Part shown: positions 8,825 to 17,479 of the stretch, piece by piece
How positions within the stretch are numbered: the first letter of the stretch is position 1
Layout: each line of letters opens with the position of its first letter
Origin: Fidelibacterota bacterium
Lineage (GTDB): Bacteria > Fidelibacterota > UBA2242
Direction: 5' to 3'
NCBI GenBank assembly: GCA_023229045.1
Contig: JALOAB010000010.1
Coordinates: 1-25,680, forward strand
Length of the DNA: 25,680 nt
Notes under the pieces: generated by a model
What the model saw: the letters and a program-made list of their open reading frames with translations, nothing else
Databases searched by the model: none
Told to the model about the DNA's origin: nothing
Translations under genes and position numbers: made by a program

Positions 8825-10948
8825 TTATTGATAACCCTGGAAACGCCGAATACTCCATTCGATCGCCAGTAATCCAATAAGAACTATCAGCGCCCACTTC
8901 CACCTCAGAAAATTTACCTGATGAGACCGATGAATGATTTTGTCGTTTACCTTTAATCGTTCAATAATGTCAGGAATTCTGTCTGTTTTTATTCCACCGC
9001 TTCTGTTCGCGATTGTTCTGAGTAAATCCACGTTCTGTCTGATTTCAATTAATTCGATGGGACGGTCAATCACCGTTATATTCTGCTCCTGCATTCCAAG
9101 CGACTTATCATTCTGCCAGGCCGCCAGCCTTAACTGAAATTCTCCAGCCTTCATAACAGGCATCGAACCGGAATAATTTTTCCCGTCCCAGGTCAAATTG
9201 CCAGACGCCATTACGTCGTTTTGTTGGAGTAATTCGGTTTGGACACTAGCGTTACTTATTACATGTCCTTTCAGGTCGTAAACGAGAGCCGCTATATCCA
9301 GGGTCTCGCCACTCAGAAATATTTTTTTATTGATCGTCACCTGAACGGGTGACGAATTTAAAGTATCAGTCAGCCACTGCGCCATCGCTTGAAATAATTC
9401 GTCATAGACGTTTATCCGTCCGGTTTCCTGGGTCATGAAAGACCAGCGCCAAAAATCCAGGCCGGCGCAAACTGCCATCGGTCTCTTCATTTCCTGATTA
9501 ACGGCAATGACCGGATTTTGCGCCAAATCATGGCTTTCGATAAGCGACTGAAAAGACGTCGCCAGCCGGATTTTTTTAAATGGAGAACCGATCGGTGGCA
9601 ATACCGACCAGGTTGTTTCGGATAAATTATCCTTCTGAAAATTCCTGATGATCGGATGCTCCAGCCCAGCACGAGTAGGGATTACATTGATCTGACTGAT
9701 TGACTGCTCTACTGCTAATTCACTAATCGGATTCCAGCCCAGCAATCTTTCAACTTGCTGAATGTCTATATTCCGATTTAAAAATAGTATCACCGGTAAA
9801 CCGGAATCTATGATTTTTCTTTGCAGGCTGAAAATATCCTTTTGCTCCGATTTGGTTATCGGATAACCGATTAAAACCAGCAAATCCCATTTTTCAGCAA
9901 TGATTTCGGAAAATGACAAAGGTAGCCATTGACCGGATATTTCAGCCACATTTTGCACCTGAACATTTTTCAGTTCACGCAGAGTCTCAGCCATAAACCG
10001 CGCTTCAAAATTGCTTTGCCCGCTGATAATCAGGATTTTCGTTTGTGCCGCGAGCACCTTCAGTGTACTCATTCTGAGATTATTATACGGATTCTTATCC
10101 TGGGCGGCTACGATTTCGACGGTGAGGACTTTTTCACCCGGTTCGTCGGGAATGAATTGAAAAGTAATGTTTTTTTTCAGACCTTGAATTTGGCTTTGAA
10201 TAATTTTTTTCTGAATGATATTTGAACCTTCCTTCAGAAGAGCCGCGATTGGTTCGCCATTCCCGCTGGGTATCAATTCGGTGTTGATAACAACCGTATC
10301 GCCGGCACTCACGGTTTGCGGCATTTCGATTTTAGTAACAGCTGGATCCAAAATCCGATTACTGTCACCAATCCCGATAGCAAAAATAGGAAACGGCAAT
10401 TTAAATTCCCGGAAAGTCAGATCTTCGCCTCGCGTAATCACCCCATCCGAAATCAGGATTGCACCCGCGATATTCTCATTTTCGAATTCGGTTTTCGAAT
10501 AGTTTAATACCTGCGCCAGATCGGTGACCTGCCCGTCGTATTCGATTTTTCGCAGTTTTCCGGTTATCGGTTTTACTTTTTCATCAAACAAAAAGAGACG
10601 CGGCTTGATATTTTTTGCCGTTAATGCTTCCCTGATCACCTGAATTTTTGCTAAAAGACTATCTGCTGAAAATCCCGATTGCTCAGCGATACTGCACGAA
10701 TTATCGATCCAGATTAATGCCGACGGGGCTTTATGACGACTGCTCGTCCAATGAATTTCCGGTCTGAGGATCAGAATGAGCAATAAAACCAGCACCAGAC
10801 TGCGCAGTATCAAAAGTATTCTGATTAATAAAGGATTTTTAGCGCCTGCTATTTTTCTGAAAGAAAATATTATTAATCCGATCGAGCCGATTAAAAGCAG
10901 AATCCACCACCATCCAAATCCTGGAAATTTCAAAGCTAATGAATGCAT
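8825..10948 (-). CDS. Membrane-anchored VWA-domain protein with GATase-like domain, function unknown
   Basis: A 707-residue protein with two N-terminal transmembrane helices (about 12-30 and 41-61). A von Willebrand A domain begins at SALIWIDNSCS, and D82-N-S-C-S86 fits the DxSxS metal-ion-dependent adhesion site. A class-I glutamine-amidotransferase-like fold follows (KILIISGQSNFEARFMAETL, later WDLLVLIGYP), then an Ig-like segment, and a last helix near the C terminus (WKWALIVLIGLLAIEW). The catalytic Cys of true amidotransferases is not evident, so this region is probably structural. Similar large membrane VWA proteins are common hypothetical proteins in FCB-type bacteria, sometimes near MoxR/DUF58 genes, but none are beside it here. 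The ATG is one base after the tsaD stop, so it is probably co-transcribed. I do not recognise a specific function. Confidence 0.8.
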   Translation of the reverse strand: MHSLALKFPGFGWWWILLLIGSIGLIIFSFRKIAGAKNPLLIRILLILRSLVLVLLLILILRPEIHWTSSRHKAPSALIWIDNSCSIAEQSGFSADSLLAKIQVIREALTAKNIKPRLFLFDEKVKPITGKLRKIEYDGQVTDLAQVLNYSKTEFENENIAGAILISDGVITRGEDLTFREFKLPFPIFAIGIGDSNRILDPAVTKIEMPQTVSAGDTVVINTELIPSGNGEPIAALLKEGSNIIQKKIIQSQIQGLKKNITFQFIPDEPGEKVLTVEIVAAQDKNPYNNLRMSTLKVLAAQTKILIISGQSNFEARFMAETLRELKNVQVQNVAEISGQWLPLSFSEIIAEKWDLLVLIGYPITKSEQKDIFSLQRKIIDSGLPVILFLNRNIDIQQVERLLGWNPISELAVEQSISQINVIPTRAGLEHPIIRNFQKDNLSETTWSVLPPIGSPFKKIRLATSFQSLIESHDLAQNPVIAVNQEMKRPMAVCAGLDFWRWSFMTQETGRINVYDELFQAMAQWLTDTLNSSPVQVTINKKIFLSGETLDIAALVYDLKGHVISNASVQTELLQQNDVMASGNLTWDGKNYSGSMPVMKAGEFQLRLAAWQNDKSLGMQEQNITVIDRPIELIEIRQNVDLLRTIANRSGGIKTDRIPDIIERLKVNDKIIHRSHQVNFLRWKWALIVLIGLLAIEWSIRRFQGYQ

Positions 10949-10949
10949 T

Positions 10950-11954
10950 TTAGTTATTTGAGAGTCTCAGGTTAGGAACAGCCGAAACGGAATAGGATGA
11001 AATTTGACCGCGCTTCAACATTTCGAGCCCAGCCCGGGCAATCATCGCGGCGTTATCGGTGCAGTACTTTAAAGACGGCAGAATCAGCTCGATCCCCAGT
11101 CGCGCGGCTTCATTTTCAAAGACTTCCCGTAAACGAGAATTAGCGGCGACTCCACCGGCTAAAACGATCTTTTTAGCCCGCTGACTCTTGGCAACTTTGA
11201 ATGTATTTACTTTCAGGACGTCCACAATCGCTTCCTGATAAGACGCGCATAAATCAGCTAAATGTTCCTGCGTCCAATCCCGACCTCGCTGGCGCACCAA
11301 ATACAGCATCGCCGTTTTCAAGCCGCTGAAGCTAAAATCGAAATGATCTGAACGAACTTTCGCCCGTGGAAATTTATAAAATTCCGGATCGCCCTGGTGG
11401 GCCAGTCGGTCGATTTGCGGACCACCCGGATAGGGCAATTCCAGAATCCGACCGGCTTTATCAAAAGCTTCACCGGCGGCATCATCGACGCTCCGCCCAA
11501 AAGTTTGATAATCGCCGAAATCATTTATATCCGCAATTTGAGTATGTCCGCCGGAGACCAGAAGGCAAAGAAACGGAAATTTAAGTTCCGGGCAGGTCAG
11601 AAAATTAGCCATGATATGCCCTTCAACGTGATTGACTCCGAGCAAAGGTTTATTTAGTGAATAAGCTAATCCTTTCGCGAAACTCAGCCCCACCAACAGG
11701 GCGCCCATCAATCCCGGTCCGCGGGTTACGGCAACACCGTCGATATTTTCCGGTTTTATCTCAGATAGTTTAAAAGTATCGGTTACCATCTGATTCAGTA
11801 ATCGCATGTGTTCGCGGGAGGCAAACTCCGGAACAACCCCGCCAAATTGTTGATGGAGCAATTGAGATGACACCAGATTGGTCAGAACTTCATCATCACG
11901 TAAAATTGCTACAGCGGTTTCGTCGCAGGAAGTTTCGATACCGAGAATTAACAT
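10950..11954 (-). CDS. tsaD: tRNA N6-adenosine threonylcarbamoyltransferase
   Basis: Transfers the threonylcarbamoyl group from TC-AMP to A37 of ANN-decoding tRNAs, working with TsaB and TsaE, which are not in this window. The 334-residue length is typical. The N terminus GIETSCDETAVAIL is the family signature. The iron-binding HxxxH is visible as NHVEGH (His109, His113), followed by LLVSGGHTQI, SVDDAAGEAFDK, FSFSGLKTA and the C-terminal CTDNAAMIA with its metal-binding Asp. The ATG lies 6 bp after the stop of the YbbR-like gene, with AAAGG overlapping that stop as ribosome-binding site. The VWA gene follows after one base. Confidence is very high because all motifs of the Kae1/TsaD family are intact. 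Confidence 0.97.
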   Translation of the reverse strand: MLILGIETSCDETAVAILRDDEVLTNLVSSQLLHQQFGGVVPEFASREHMRLLNQMVTDTFKLSEIKPENIDGVAVTRGPGLMGALLVGLSFAKGLAYSLNKPLLGVNHVEGHIMANFLTCPELKFPFLCLLVSGGHTQIADINDFGDYQTFGRSVDDAAGEAFDKAGRILELPYPGGPQIDRLAHQGDPEFYKFPRAKVRSDHFDFSFSGLKTAMLYLVRQRGRDWTQEHLADLCASYQEAIVDVLKVNTFKVAKSQRAKKIVLAGGVAANSRLREVFENEAARLGIELILPSLKYCTDNAAMIARAGLEMLKRGQISSYSVSAVPNLRLSNN

Positions 11955-11960
11955 TCGGCG

Positions 11961-12992
11961 TTACCTTTCGCGAATGATCCGTATTTCAAAGGTTTCCGGG
12001 GTTAGTTTCTCCCATGACGAAAGTCCCGACGGCAGGTCGATTGTCGGTGTATAATAATACTCATCCGACCGCCATATTTTCGCAATATCAAATACGATCT
12101 TAATATCTTCGGGCTGGATCGTTTTCAGGTTTTCAATCGCACCCGTAACGGTTAAGGTCGCAGTCGAAGGGATAATTTCCGCTTTCTGCCCCCGGCCGAG
12201 ATTGAGTACGGTAAGCGGGATATTAGTCAGTTCCCTTTCACCCAATTGATCCACTTTCTGCTGAATACGAACTCTTTTTTTATCAAGTTGGATATTGTTT
12301 TTAGAAGTAAATTCCAAAGCGATCTCCTGAGTAACTGAACCGGAAATATTCTCTAAAACCAGCTTTTCAGTCGGCATTTCGCTAAACTGCCTGACAAATG
12401 TTCGCGGACCGCTCAGAATAACGCTATCCGGCATAATAATCAGCGGATCAACAAAAATATAGCCAGGCGCCAGAGATAGTTCCACATCCGGTTTGACCGG
12501 TACTTTTTTGGTCTGCAACACATCTAGTTCGACGTGCACCGTTTCCGGCCAGACAATATGCTCAAGCGTAACATTTATACCGCGCGGAACAATCACTTGA
12601 TCCGGATTATCACGGAAGTAATCATTTACAGGAAAATCATAATACCATTTTATCGAATAACAGTCCAGAATAAATCTGAATGACTTCTTACTCGATAGGA
12701 GCAGATACAACAGATCAAAACCTTTGCCGGAAAACCTCGCCTGGATATGGGATGGCAATTCTTCGGTCAGTGTTTTGGTTAGTTCGATATTCCGGGCTTC
12801 GATTTTAGCTGAGAATGAATAGGAATAATAGTTATTCAGGATGACCACCAACCAGAGAAAAATAGTAAAAATAAAAATCCAGATTTTTGTGCGCGTATTC
12901 ATGGTTAGCCAACTACGAAGAACCTGACTGACATTTTTAAAAGTCAGTTTCTGATTTAGAACCCGGCGTTTTTCTTTCAGATTCATCTTCAT
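11961..12992 (-). CDS. YbbR/CdaR-like membrane-anchored protein
   Basis: A protein of about 343 residues with one transmembrane helix (KIWIFIFTIFLWLVVIL) and a periplasmic region of repeated YbbR-type beta domains. The recurring pattern is a Pro-rich strand with xPDxVxLSGP, here MPDSVILSGPRTFV. In Firmicutes, YbbR (CdaR) regulates the diadenylate cyclase CdaA; no cyclase gene is adjacent here, so that role is only inferred. The frame is open to 13043, but the upstream part holds the rpsA terminator. I therefore choose the ATG at 12990-12992, or the one two codons later at 12986, both served by GGAG at about 12997-13000. A Met at 12902 would start right at the helix but has no ribosome-binding site. 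The stop is 6 bp before tsaD. Confidence 0.8.
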   Translation of the reverse strand: MKMNLKEKRRVLNQKLTFKNVSQVLRSWLTMNTRTKIWIFIFTIFLWLVVILNNYYSYSFSAKIEARNIELTKTLTEELPSHIQARFSGKGFDLLYLLLSSKKSFRFILDCYSIKWYYDFPVNDYFRDNPDQVIVPRGINVTLEHIVWPETVHVELDVLQTKKVPVKPDVELSLAPGYIFVDPLIIMPDSVILSGPRTFVRQFSEMPTEKLVLENISGSVTQEIALEFTSKNNIQLDKKRVRIQQKVDQLGERELTNIPLTVLNLGRGQKAEIIPSTATLTVTGAIENLKTIQPEDIKIVFDIAKIWRSDEYYYTPTIDLPSGLSSWEKLTPETFEIRIIRER

Positions 12993-13010
12993 AATACTCC
13001 AGAAAATAAC

Positions 13011-13039
13011 AAAGGGGCTGGCAAAATCCAAGCCCCTTT
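13011..13039 (-). terminator. Rho-independent terminator after rpsA
   Basis: Perfect 9-bp inverted repeat AAAGGGGCT / AGCCCCTTT with an 11-base loop. On the minus strand it is followed by GTTATTTTC. It lies 27 bp beyond the rpsA stop and just upstream of the YbbR-gene ribosome-binding site. The T tract is interrupted, so some read-through into the YbbR-tsaD genes is plausible. Confidence 0.75.
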
Positions 13040-13065
13040 GCATTTATCAAGCGATGGTTTAGCCC

Positions 13066-15357
13066 CTACTTTTCAGCCGCATCGTCAGCGGTAGATTTTT
13101 TACTTTCCGCTTTCGTTTTGGCTTTTTTGGTTGCTGTCTTAGCCGGAGCCTTCTTGGTTTTACTGGTACTGGCTTTTTTAACCGGTTCGGCTTTTTTCTT
13201 GGCAGGAGCTTTTTTGGTACTTTTTTTCTTGGATTTTTCCTCTTCAGGAGCTACCGTTTCTGCCTTTTTTACCTTTTCCGCTTTATCTTCTACCTCTGCT
13301 CCCTTGGTTTTCTTAGTTGCAGTCTTCGACTTAGCAGTGGTCTTTTCAGCCTTAGGCTCGGCTTCGACCTTTTTATCTTCTTCCGACTTGGCAATTTTCT
13401 GAATTATTTCTGTCGGAATTTCGAGTTTATTAGTCGTCTCAGCTTGTTGCATCATATAGGCTTCGAGTTCGGTTTTGGGTTCGCGCGGCACAGCCAGCTC
13501 TCTTGAGAGCACGATCTTCTTTTCGTGTTTATTGACTTCCAATATCATCAGTTTTAACTTTTCACCTATTGTGACGGCTTTACTGAGGTCTTTGCGATCC
13601 TTTTTCGGCATTTGGCCCAACGGGACGATACCCTCGAGATCGTGTTCCAGATTAACAACGATGTATTTCTCGGTGACTTTGGCCACTTCAGCCTCTACCA
13701 GGTTGCCAACCGTGAAGAGTGTTTCAAGCATCGGCCAGGGATCTTCGCCAACCTGCTTCAGACCAAGAGATATTTTGCGGTTTTCTTTCGAGATTTCCAG
13801 AATCTTGAATTCGACTTCATCGTCCTTTTTGAACAATTCGCGCGGGTGACGTAATTTTTTCGTCCAGGACATATCGGAAATGTGGGCGAATCCATCGATG
13901 CCTTCCTGTAATTCTATGAAAGCGCCATAGGGGGTCAGATTCCGGATAATTCCTTTATGAACCGAACCAACCGTGAATTTCTCCTCAATTGAATCCCACG
14001 GATCGGGTTCAAGCTGTTTATAACCCAGCGAGATTTTGCGTTCGGCGCTGTCAATGCCCAGCACTTTAGCCTCGATTTCATCTCCCAGTTTAAAAACTTC
14101 GGAAGGATGTTTAATATGCTGAGTCCACGAGATTTCCGAGATGTGGATCAGACCTTCGACACCTTTCTCGAGTTCGACAAACACCCCGTAGTTGGCAATG
14201 TTAACAACCTTTCCTTTGACGATAGTGTCAACCGGATACTTGCTTTCAATGCCTTCCCAGGGATGAGTCGTGAGTTGTTTGAGACCCAGCGATACTCTCT
14301 GCTTTTCCTGATCGTAATCGATTACTTTAATAGTCAATTCCTGATCCATTTGCACGACTTCTCTGGGATGATTGATACGACCCCAGGAAATATCGGTAAT
14401 ATGCAATAGTCCATCGAGACCGCCGAGATCGATGAATACTCCAAAATCGGTTATATTCTTGACCCGACCGGTCATTACGTCGCCGACTTTGATCTTGGAC
14501 AATAAGTCATCCCGTTTTTCCTTCATGCTTTCTTCGAGCAATTCCTTACGGCTCAGAACGATATTCTTACGTAATTCATTTAATTTGACAATCCGGAATT
14601 CAAAAGTTTTACCGACAAACGAATCGAAATCGGTCACGGGACGAATATCGATCTGTGAACCGGGTAAAAAGGCATCTACGCCCATGACATCGACCACCAT
14701 TCCGCCTTTAATACGATTGATAATTTTACCTTCAATGGTCTCGCCGGATGCGTACACCTCTTTGATTCGTTCCCAGATCCGCATAAAATCAGCTTTCCGC
14801 TTGGAAAGAATCATCTGACCGTTTTCATCTTCGAGAACATCAACAAAAACTTCAATCTGGTCGCCAATTTTCGGCAATTCACCTTCTTCAAATTCCTCGC
14901 GCGATACGATTCCTTCGGATTTAAAACCGACATCTACCATGATTTCATTATCATTGATAGCTACGACGCTCCCGAGGACGCGCTGATCTTTCGAGACATC
15001 TTTCAATGAGCTTTCATAAATTTTTGCACGATCTTCAGCATCGGCACTTTGAACTTCTTTAAGTTTATCTATGTCTTTTATATCATAAACTCTGACATTT
15101 TCAGACAATGGCCCGGAACTGATTAATTCAGTGGCAATTTCCGGTGTTGAAATAGTAGGTATTTCAGTTTTTTCCACTTCAGCAATAGGTTCTTCAATAG
15201 CAGGATCTTTTTCAGCAGTTTCTTCTACTGTCGATTCTTCAGCAACGGATTCATTATTTTCTTCAGGCTGAGCTGAAAGCTCGGCTGAGACATCTGCCGG
15301 AGTTGCGTCTGTTTCTTCAGTAGGGTTAGGGTTTAAAGTTTTTTCTTCATCTGACAT
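13066..15357 (-). CDS. rpsA: 30S ribosomal protein S1 with long acidic N-tail and Lys/Ala-rich C-tail
   Basis: Binds mRNA at the 30S subunit and helps initiation. The 763 residues contain six S1 (OB-fold) domains. They begin near LGSVVAINDNEIMVDVGFKS, IEGKIINRIKGGMVVDVMGV, MTGRVKNITDFGVFIDLGG, VKGKVVNIANYGVFVELEKG, HKGIIRNLTPYGAFIELQEG and VEAEVAKVTEKYIVVNLEHD. E. coli S1 has 557 residues; the excess comes from an acidic extension of about 120 residues rich in Glu/Thr/Ser and a tail of about 110 residues with repeated KKA/AKK/KTKK blocks resembling histone H1. AAGGA lies ten bases upstream of the ATG. It follows cmk by 35 bp, a classical pairing, and has its own terminator downstream. Confidence 0.96.
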   Translation of the reverse strand: MSDEEKTLNPNPTEETDATPADVSAELSAQPEENNESVAEESTVEETAEKDPAIEEPIAEVEKTEIPTISTPEIATELISSGPLSENVRVYDIKDIDKLKEVQSADAEDRAKIYESSLKDVSKDQRVLGSVVAINDNEIMVDVGFKSEGIVSREEFEEGELPKIGDQIEVFVDVLEDENGQMILSKRKADFMRIWERIKEVYASGETIEGKIINRIKGGMVVDVMGVDAFLPGSQIDIRPVTDFDSFVGKTFEFRIVKLNELRKNIVLSRKELLEESMKEKRDDLLSKIKVGDVMTGRVKNITDFGVFIDLGGLDGLLHITDISWGRINHPREVVQMDQELTIKVIDYDQEKQRVSLGLKQLTTHPWEGIESKYPVDTIVKGKVVNIANYGVFVELEKGVEGLIHISEISWTQHIKHPSEVFKLGDEIEAKVLGIDSAERKISLGYKQLEPDPWDSIEEKFTVGSVHKGIIRNLTPYGAFIELQEGIDGFAHISDMSWTKKLRHPRELFKKDDEVEFKILEISKENRKISLGLKQVGEDPWPMLETLFTVGNLVEAEVAKVTEKYIVVNLEHDLEGIVPLGQMPKKDRKDLSKAVTIGEKLKLMILEVNKHEKKIVLSRELAVPREPKTELEAYMMQQAETTNKLEIPTEIIQKIAKSEEDKKVEAEPKAEKTTAKSKTATKKTKGAEVEDKAEKVKKAETVAPEEEKSKKKSTKKAPAKKKAEPVKKASTSKTKKAPAKTATKKAKTKAESKKSTADDAAEK

Positions 15358-15392
15358 TTGGAAATGTTCCTTTGGTTTAGGGTTAATAAAAA

Positions 15393-16100
15393 CTATTGGT
15401 TCCGATTGGGCTCGGAGCCATTCTTATCCTGAGAAAGGTTGGCTAAACTTATAGTTTGAATAATTCTCTCAACCTGTTCTTCGAATTTTAAATTGGATGT
15501 ATCAATTATAATAGCATCGGCGGCTTTTTTAAGAGGTGAATGTTGCCTTGATGAATCGATTTTGTCCCTCTTTTCTATTTCTGCCATAATCTCCGGAATA
15601 GTCAGATTTTGACCAATTTTCTGATAATCAGCGATGCGCCGTCTGGCACGGGTTTCGAGATTGGCTTCCAGGTAAAATTTAAAGTCAGCCTGCGGAAATA
15701 CATTAGTGCCGATATCGCGACCTTCCATGACGATATTCGCGGTATTGGCCATTTCACGCTGACGTTTTACTAAAATATCCCGGACACTGCCAATCGCGCT
15801 GACCGGACTGACCAGTTGCGCGACTTCCACCGAACGGATTGAAGAACTGACATCCTCCCCGTCCAGGAGAGTATGCAGATTATCATCTATCCAGGCAAAC
15901 CGGATATCAGCCTGCGCGGCAATATCAGTCACAGCCAGGTGATCTTCAACAGAAACATTCGCACGGATCACAGCCAGTGTGACCGCCCGATACATTGCGC
16001 CAGTATCTATATAGGTATAATTTAATTGGCGGGCTACTTCACGGGCAGTCGTACTTTTTCCACTGCCGGCTGGTCCATCGATTGCTATTACAATTCCCAT
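15393..16100 (-). CDS. cmk: Cytidylate kinase
   Basis: Phosphorylates CMP and dCMP to the diphosphates. The 235-residue protein opens with the P-loop IAIDGPAGSGKSTTAREVA, followed by the CMP-binding YIDTGAMYRAVTLA, VMEGRDIGTNVFP with the family-specific Gly-Arg-Asp-Ile-Gly, and the lid residues in TRARRRIADYQ. RDKIDSSRQHSPLKKAADAI near the end is the usual C-terminal signature. AAGG is located six bases before the ATG at 16098-16100. It precedes rpsA by 35 bp, the order found in many bacteria. A gap of 124 bp separates it from the pseudouridine synthase, so it probably begins its own transcript. Confidence 0.96.
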   Translation of the reverse strand: MGIVIAIDGPAGSGKSTTAREVARQLNYTYIDTGAMYRAVTLAVIRANVSVEDHLAVTDIAAQADIRFAWIDDNLHTLLDGEDVSSSIRSVEVAQLVSPVSAIGSVRDILVKRQREMANTANIVMEGRDIGTNVFPQADFKFYLEANLETRARRRIADYQKIGQNLTIPEIMAEIEKRDKIDSSRQHSPLKKAADAIIIDTSNLKFEEQVERIIQTISLANLSQDKNGSEPNRNQ

Positions 16101-16124
16101 AATCTACCTTTCAAAAAGCGCGTA

Positions 16125-16152
16125 AATTTAATCCCGCATGTTAACAATTCAA
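16125..16152 (-). promoter_or_regulatory. Candidate promoter for cmk-rpsA
   Basis: On the minus strand, TTGAAT (16152-16147) and TAAATT (16130-16125) are separated by 16 bases, within the 124-bp AT-rich gap ahead of cmk. The match to sigma-70 consensus is fair, and other AT-rich placements in this gap are possible. Confidence 0.25.
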
Positions 16153-16224
16153 ATTTCTTTCAATATTTCGCAAGTAAATTGTTGAAATTCGACGTAATGC
16201 ATTCAATTACTGATAATTATTCTA

Positions 16225-16932
16225 TTACTCCAGACCAACCAGTTTCTTGAGATGACTCACCTCGTGCTCCGTCAAATTGCGCCACTGACCGCGCTCCAGC
16301 CCGGCATATAACAAACCGCCAAAACTGATCCGATCCAGCGAAATGACTTTGTGTCCCAGGGTTTCAAAAATGCGGCGCACCTCGCGATTCAAGCCTTCTT
16401 TCAGTTCAATCGTGACTCGACTATAACCTTCCAGGTAACGGCTTGCCAGAATCCGACCGTGAGCTATTTGTCCGTCTCCAACATCGATTCCAGCGGCGAT
16501 GCGGCTTTTATTTTCAGCCGATACGTCACCGCTTATCGTCGCCTGATAGACCCGCGCGATAGCATATTTCGGGTGAGTCAATCGAAATGCCAGTTCGCCG
16601 TCGTTAGTCATGATAAGTACGCCGGTCGTGGTCATATCCAGTCTTCCGACTGGCTTAACAGACGGATCATTTAGTAAATCGCTGACCTTTTTACGACCGA
16701 ATTGCTCACGCATCGTGGTGATAAAATCCGACGGTTTATTCAATATGACATATCTCAATTCTAATGGCGCAACTGCCTGGTCATTGATATATACACGATC
16801 CGTTTTTTCGACCTGAGTAGCCAGATTGGTAGTAATTATTCCGTTGATCTTTACCCGACCGGACTGGATCAGTTCTTCACATTTACGGCGCGATCCAAGA
16901 CCGCATTGCGCCAGAAATCTATTCAGTCGCAT
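16225..16932 (-). CDS. 23S/16S rRNA pseudouridine synthase, RsuA/RluB family
   Basis: Isomerises a uridine in ribosomal RNA. The 235-residue protein has an N-terminal S4 RNA-binding domain (MRLNRFLAQCGLGSRRKCEE through GRVKING). The RsuA/RluB catalytic core contains VGRLDMTTTGVLIMTNDGEL with the active-site Asp, and LNREVRRIFETLGHKVISL is the family motif. I prefer the ATG at 16930-16932; a TTG at 16950 adds six residues lacking conservation. This gives a 14-bp overlap with the end of scpB, and the scpA-scpB-rluB order is widely conserved. RluB (U2605 of 23S) is the most likely member, but RluE/RluF/RsuA specificity cannot be separated by eye. Confidence 0.92.
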   Translation of the reverse strand: MRLNRFLAQCGLGSRRKCEELIQSGRVKINGIITTNLATQVEKTDRVYINDQAVAPLELRYVILNKPSDFITTMREQFGRKKVSDLLNDPSVKPVGRLDMTTTGVLIMTNDGELAFRLTHPKYAIARVYQATISGDVSAENKSRIAAGIDVGDGQIAHGRILASRYLEGYSRVTIELKEGLNREVRRIFETLGHKVISLDRISFGGLLYAGLERGQWRNLTEHEVSHLKKLVGLE

Positions 16933-17479
16933 CCTGCTCGGCACTGTCAAATAGGGTATTATCCTCTCGGACTATTTCCGTCAGTTCCTTTGCTCGTGGT
17001 AAATCTTTCAGCGATGCCAATCCAAAATATTCCAGAAAATGGGCGGTCGTGCCGTAGAGTAACGGTCGTCCGGGACCATCCTGACGGCCGGTGATTTTTA
17101 TCAGATTTTTTTCTATAAGAGGTTTGAGGGTCGTATCGACTCCGCGGATCGCATCAATCTCACTTTTTGTAATTGGTTGCTTGTAAGCGATTATCGCCAG
17201 GGTTTCTAAGGCGGGACGCGACAGGCGTAGTTTGCTTTTGTTCTGGAAAAGCCGGCTTAACCAGGATTCGTATTCGGCGCAAATCATCAAGCGATAACCT
17301 TCTGCGACATTTTGAATCCAGATCGGAAGGCTTTCGGTTTCAAGATATGCATTCAAATCAGCAACGATCTGTACCAGATTAACATCTTCTTCCAGACAAA
17401 CATCGACCTGGGCTTTGTTCAGTGGTTCAGTAGCACCGAATAATAATGCCAACACGACTCTATGCGTTTGCGATAACAT
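16919..17479 (-). CDS. scpB: Segregation and condensation protein B
   Basis: A 186-residue winged-helix protein that binds the kleisin ScpA in the SMC condensin complex and aids chromosome segregation. Recognisable stretches are VVLALLFGATEPLNKAQV at the start, the wing region GYRLMICAEYESWLSRLF, and RLSRPALETLAIIAYKQPITKSEIDAIRGVD, the strongest ScpB signature. It ends with a DGPGRPLLYGTTAHFLEYFGL segment followed by an acidic tail. AGGAG lies four bases upstream of the ATG, inside the end of scpA, and the two genes overlap by 20 bp. The smc gene is not in the window. Confidence 0.95.
   Translation of the reverse strand: MLSQTHRVVLALLFGATEPLNKAQVDVCLEEDVNLVQIVADLNAYLETESLPIWIQNVAEGYRLMICAEYESWLSRLFQNKSKLRLSRPALETLAIIAYKQPITKSEIDAIRGVDTTLKPLIEKNLIKITGRQDGPGRPLLYGTTAHFLEYFGLASLKDLPRAKELTEIVREDNTLFDSAEQDATE

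Noticed and set aside
8686..8877. A 63-residue minus-strand frame between the VWA gene and ugd.
   Set aside because: It overlaps the end of the VWA gene in another frame, has no ribosome-binding site and looks like no known protein.
13118..13849. Plus-strand frames opposite rpsA, including a hydrophobic one at 13118-13402.
   Set aside because: They are shadows of the Lys/Ala-rich tail and S1 domains; antisense of AAG/GCC-type codons gives Leu/Phe/Gly-rich frames.
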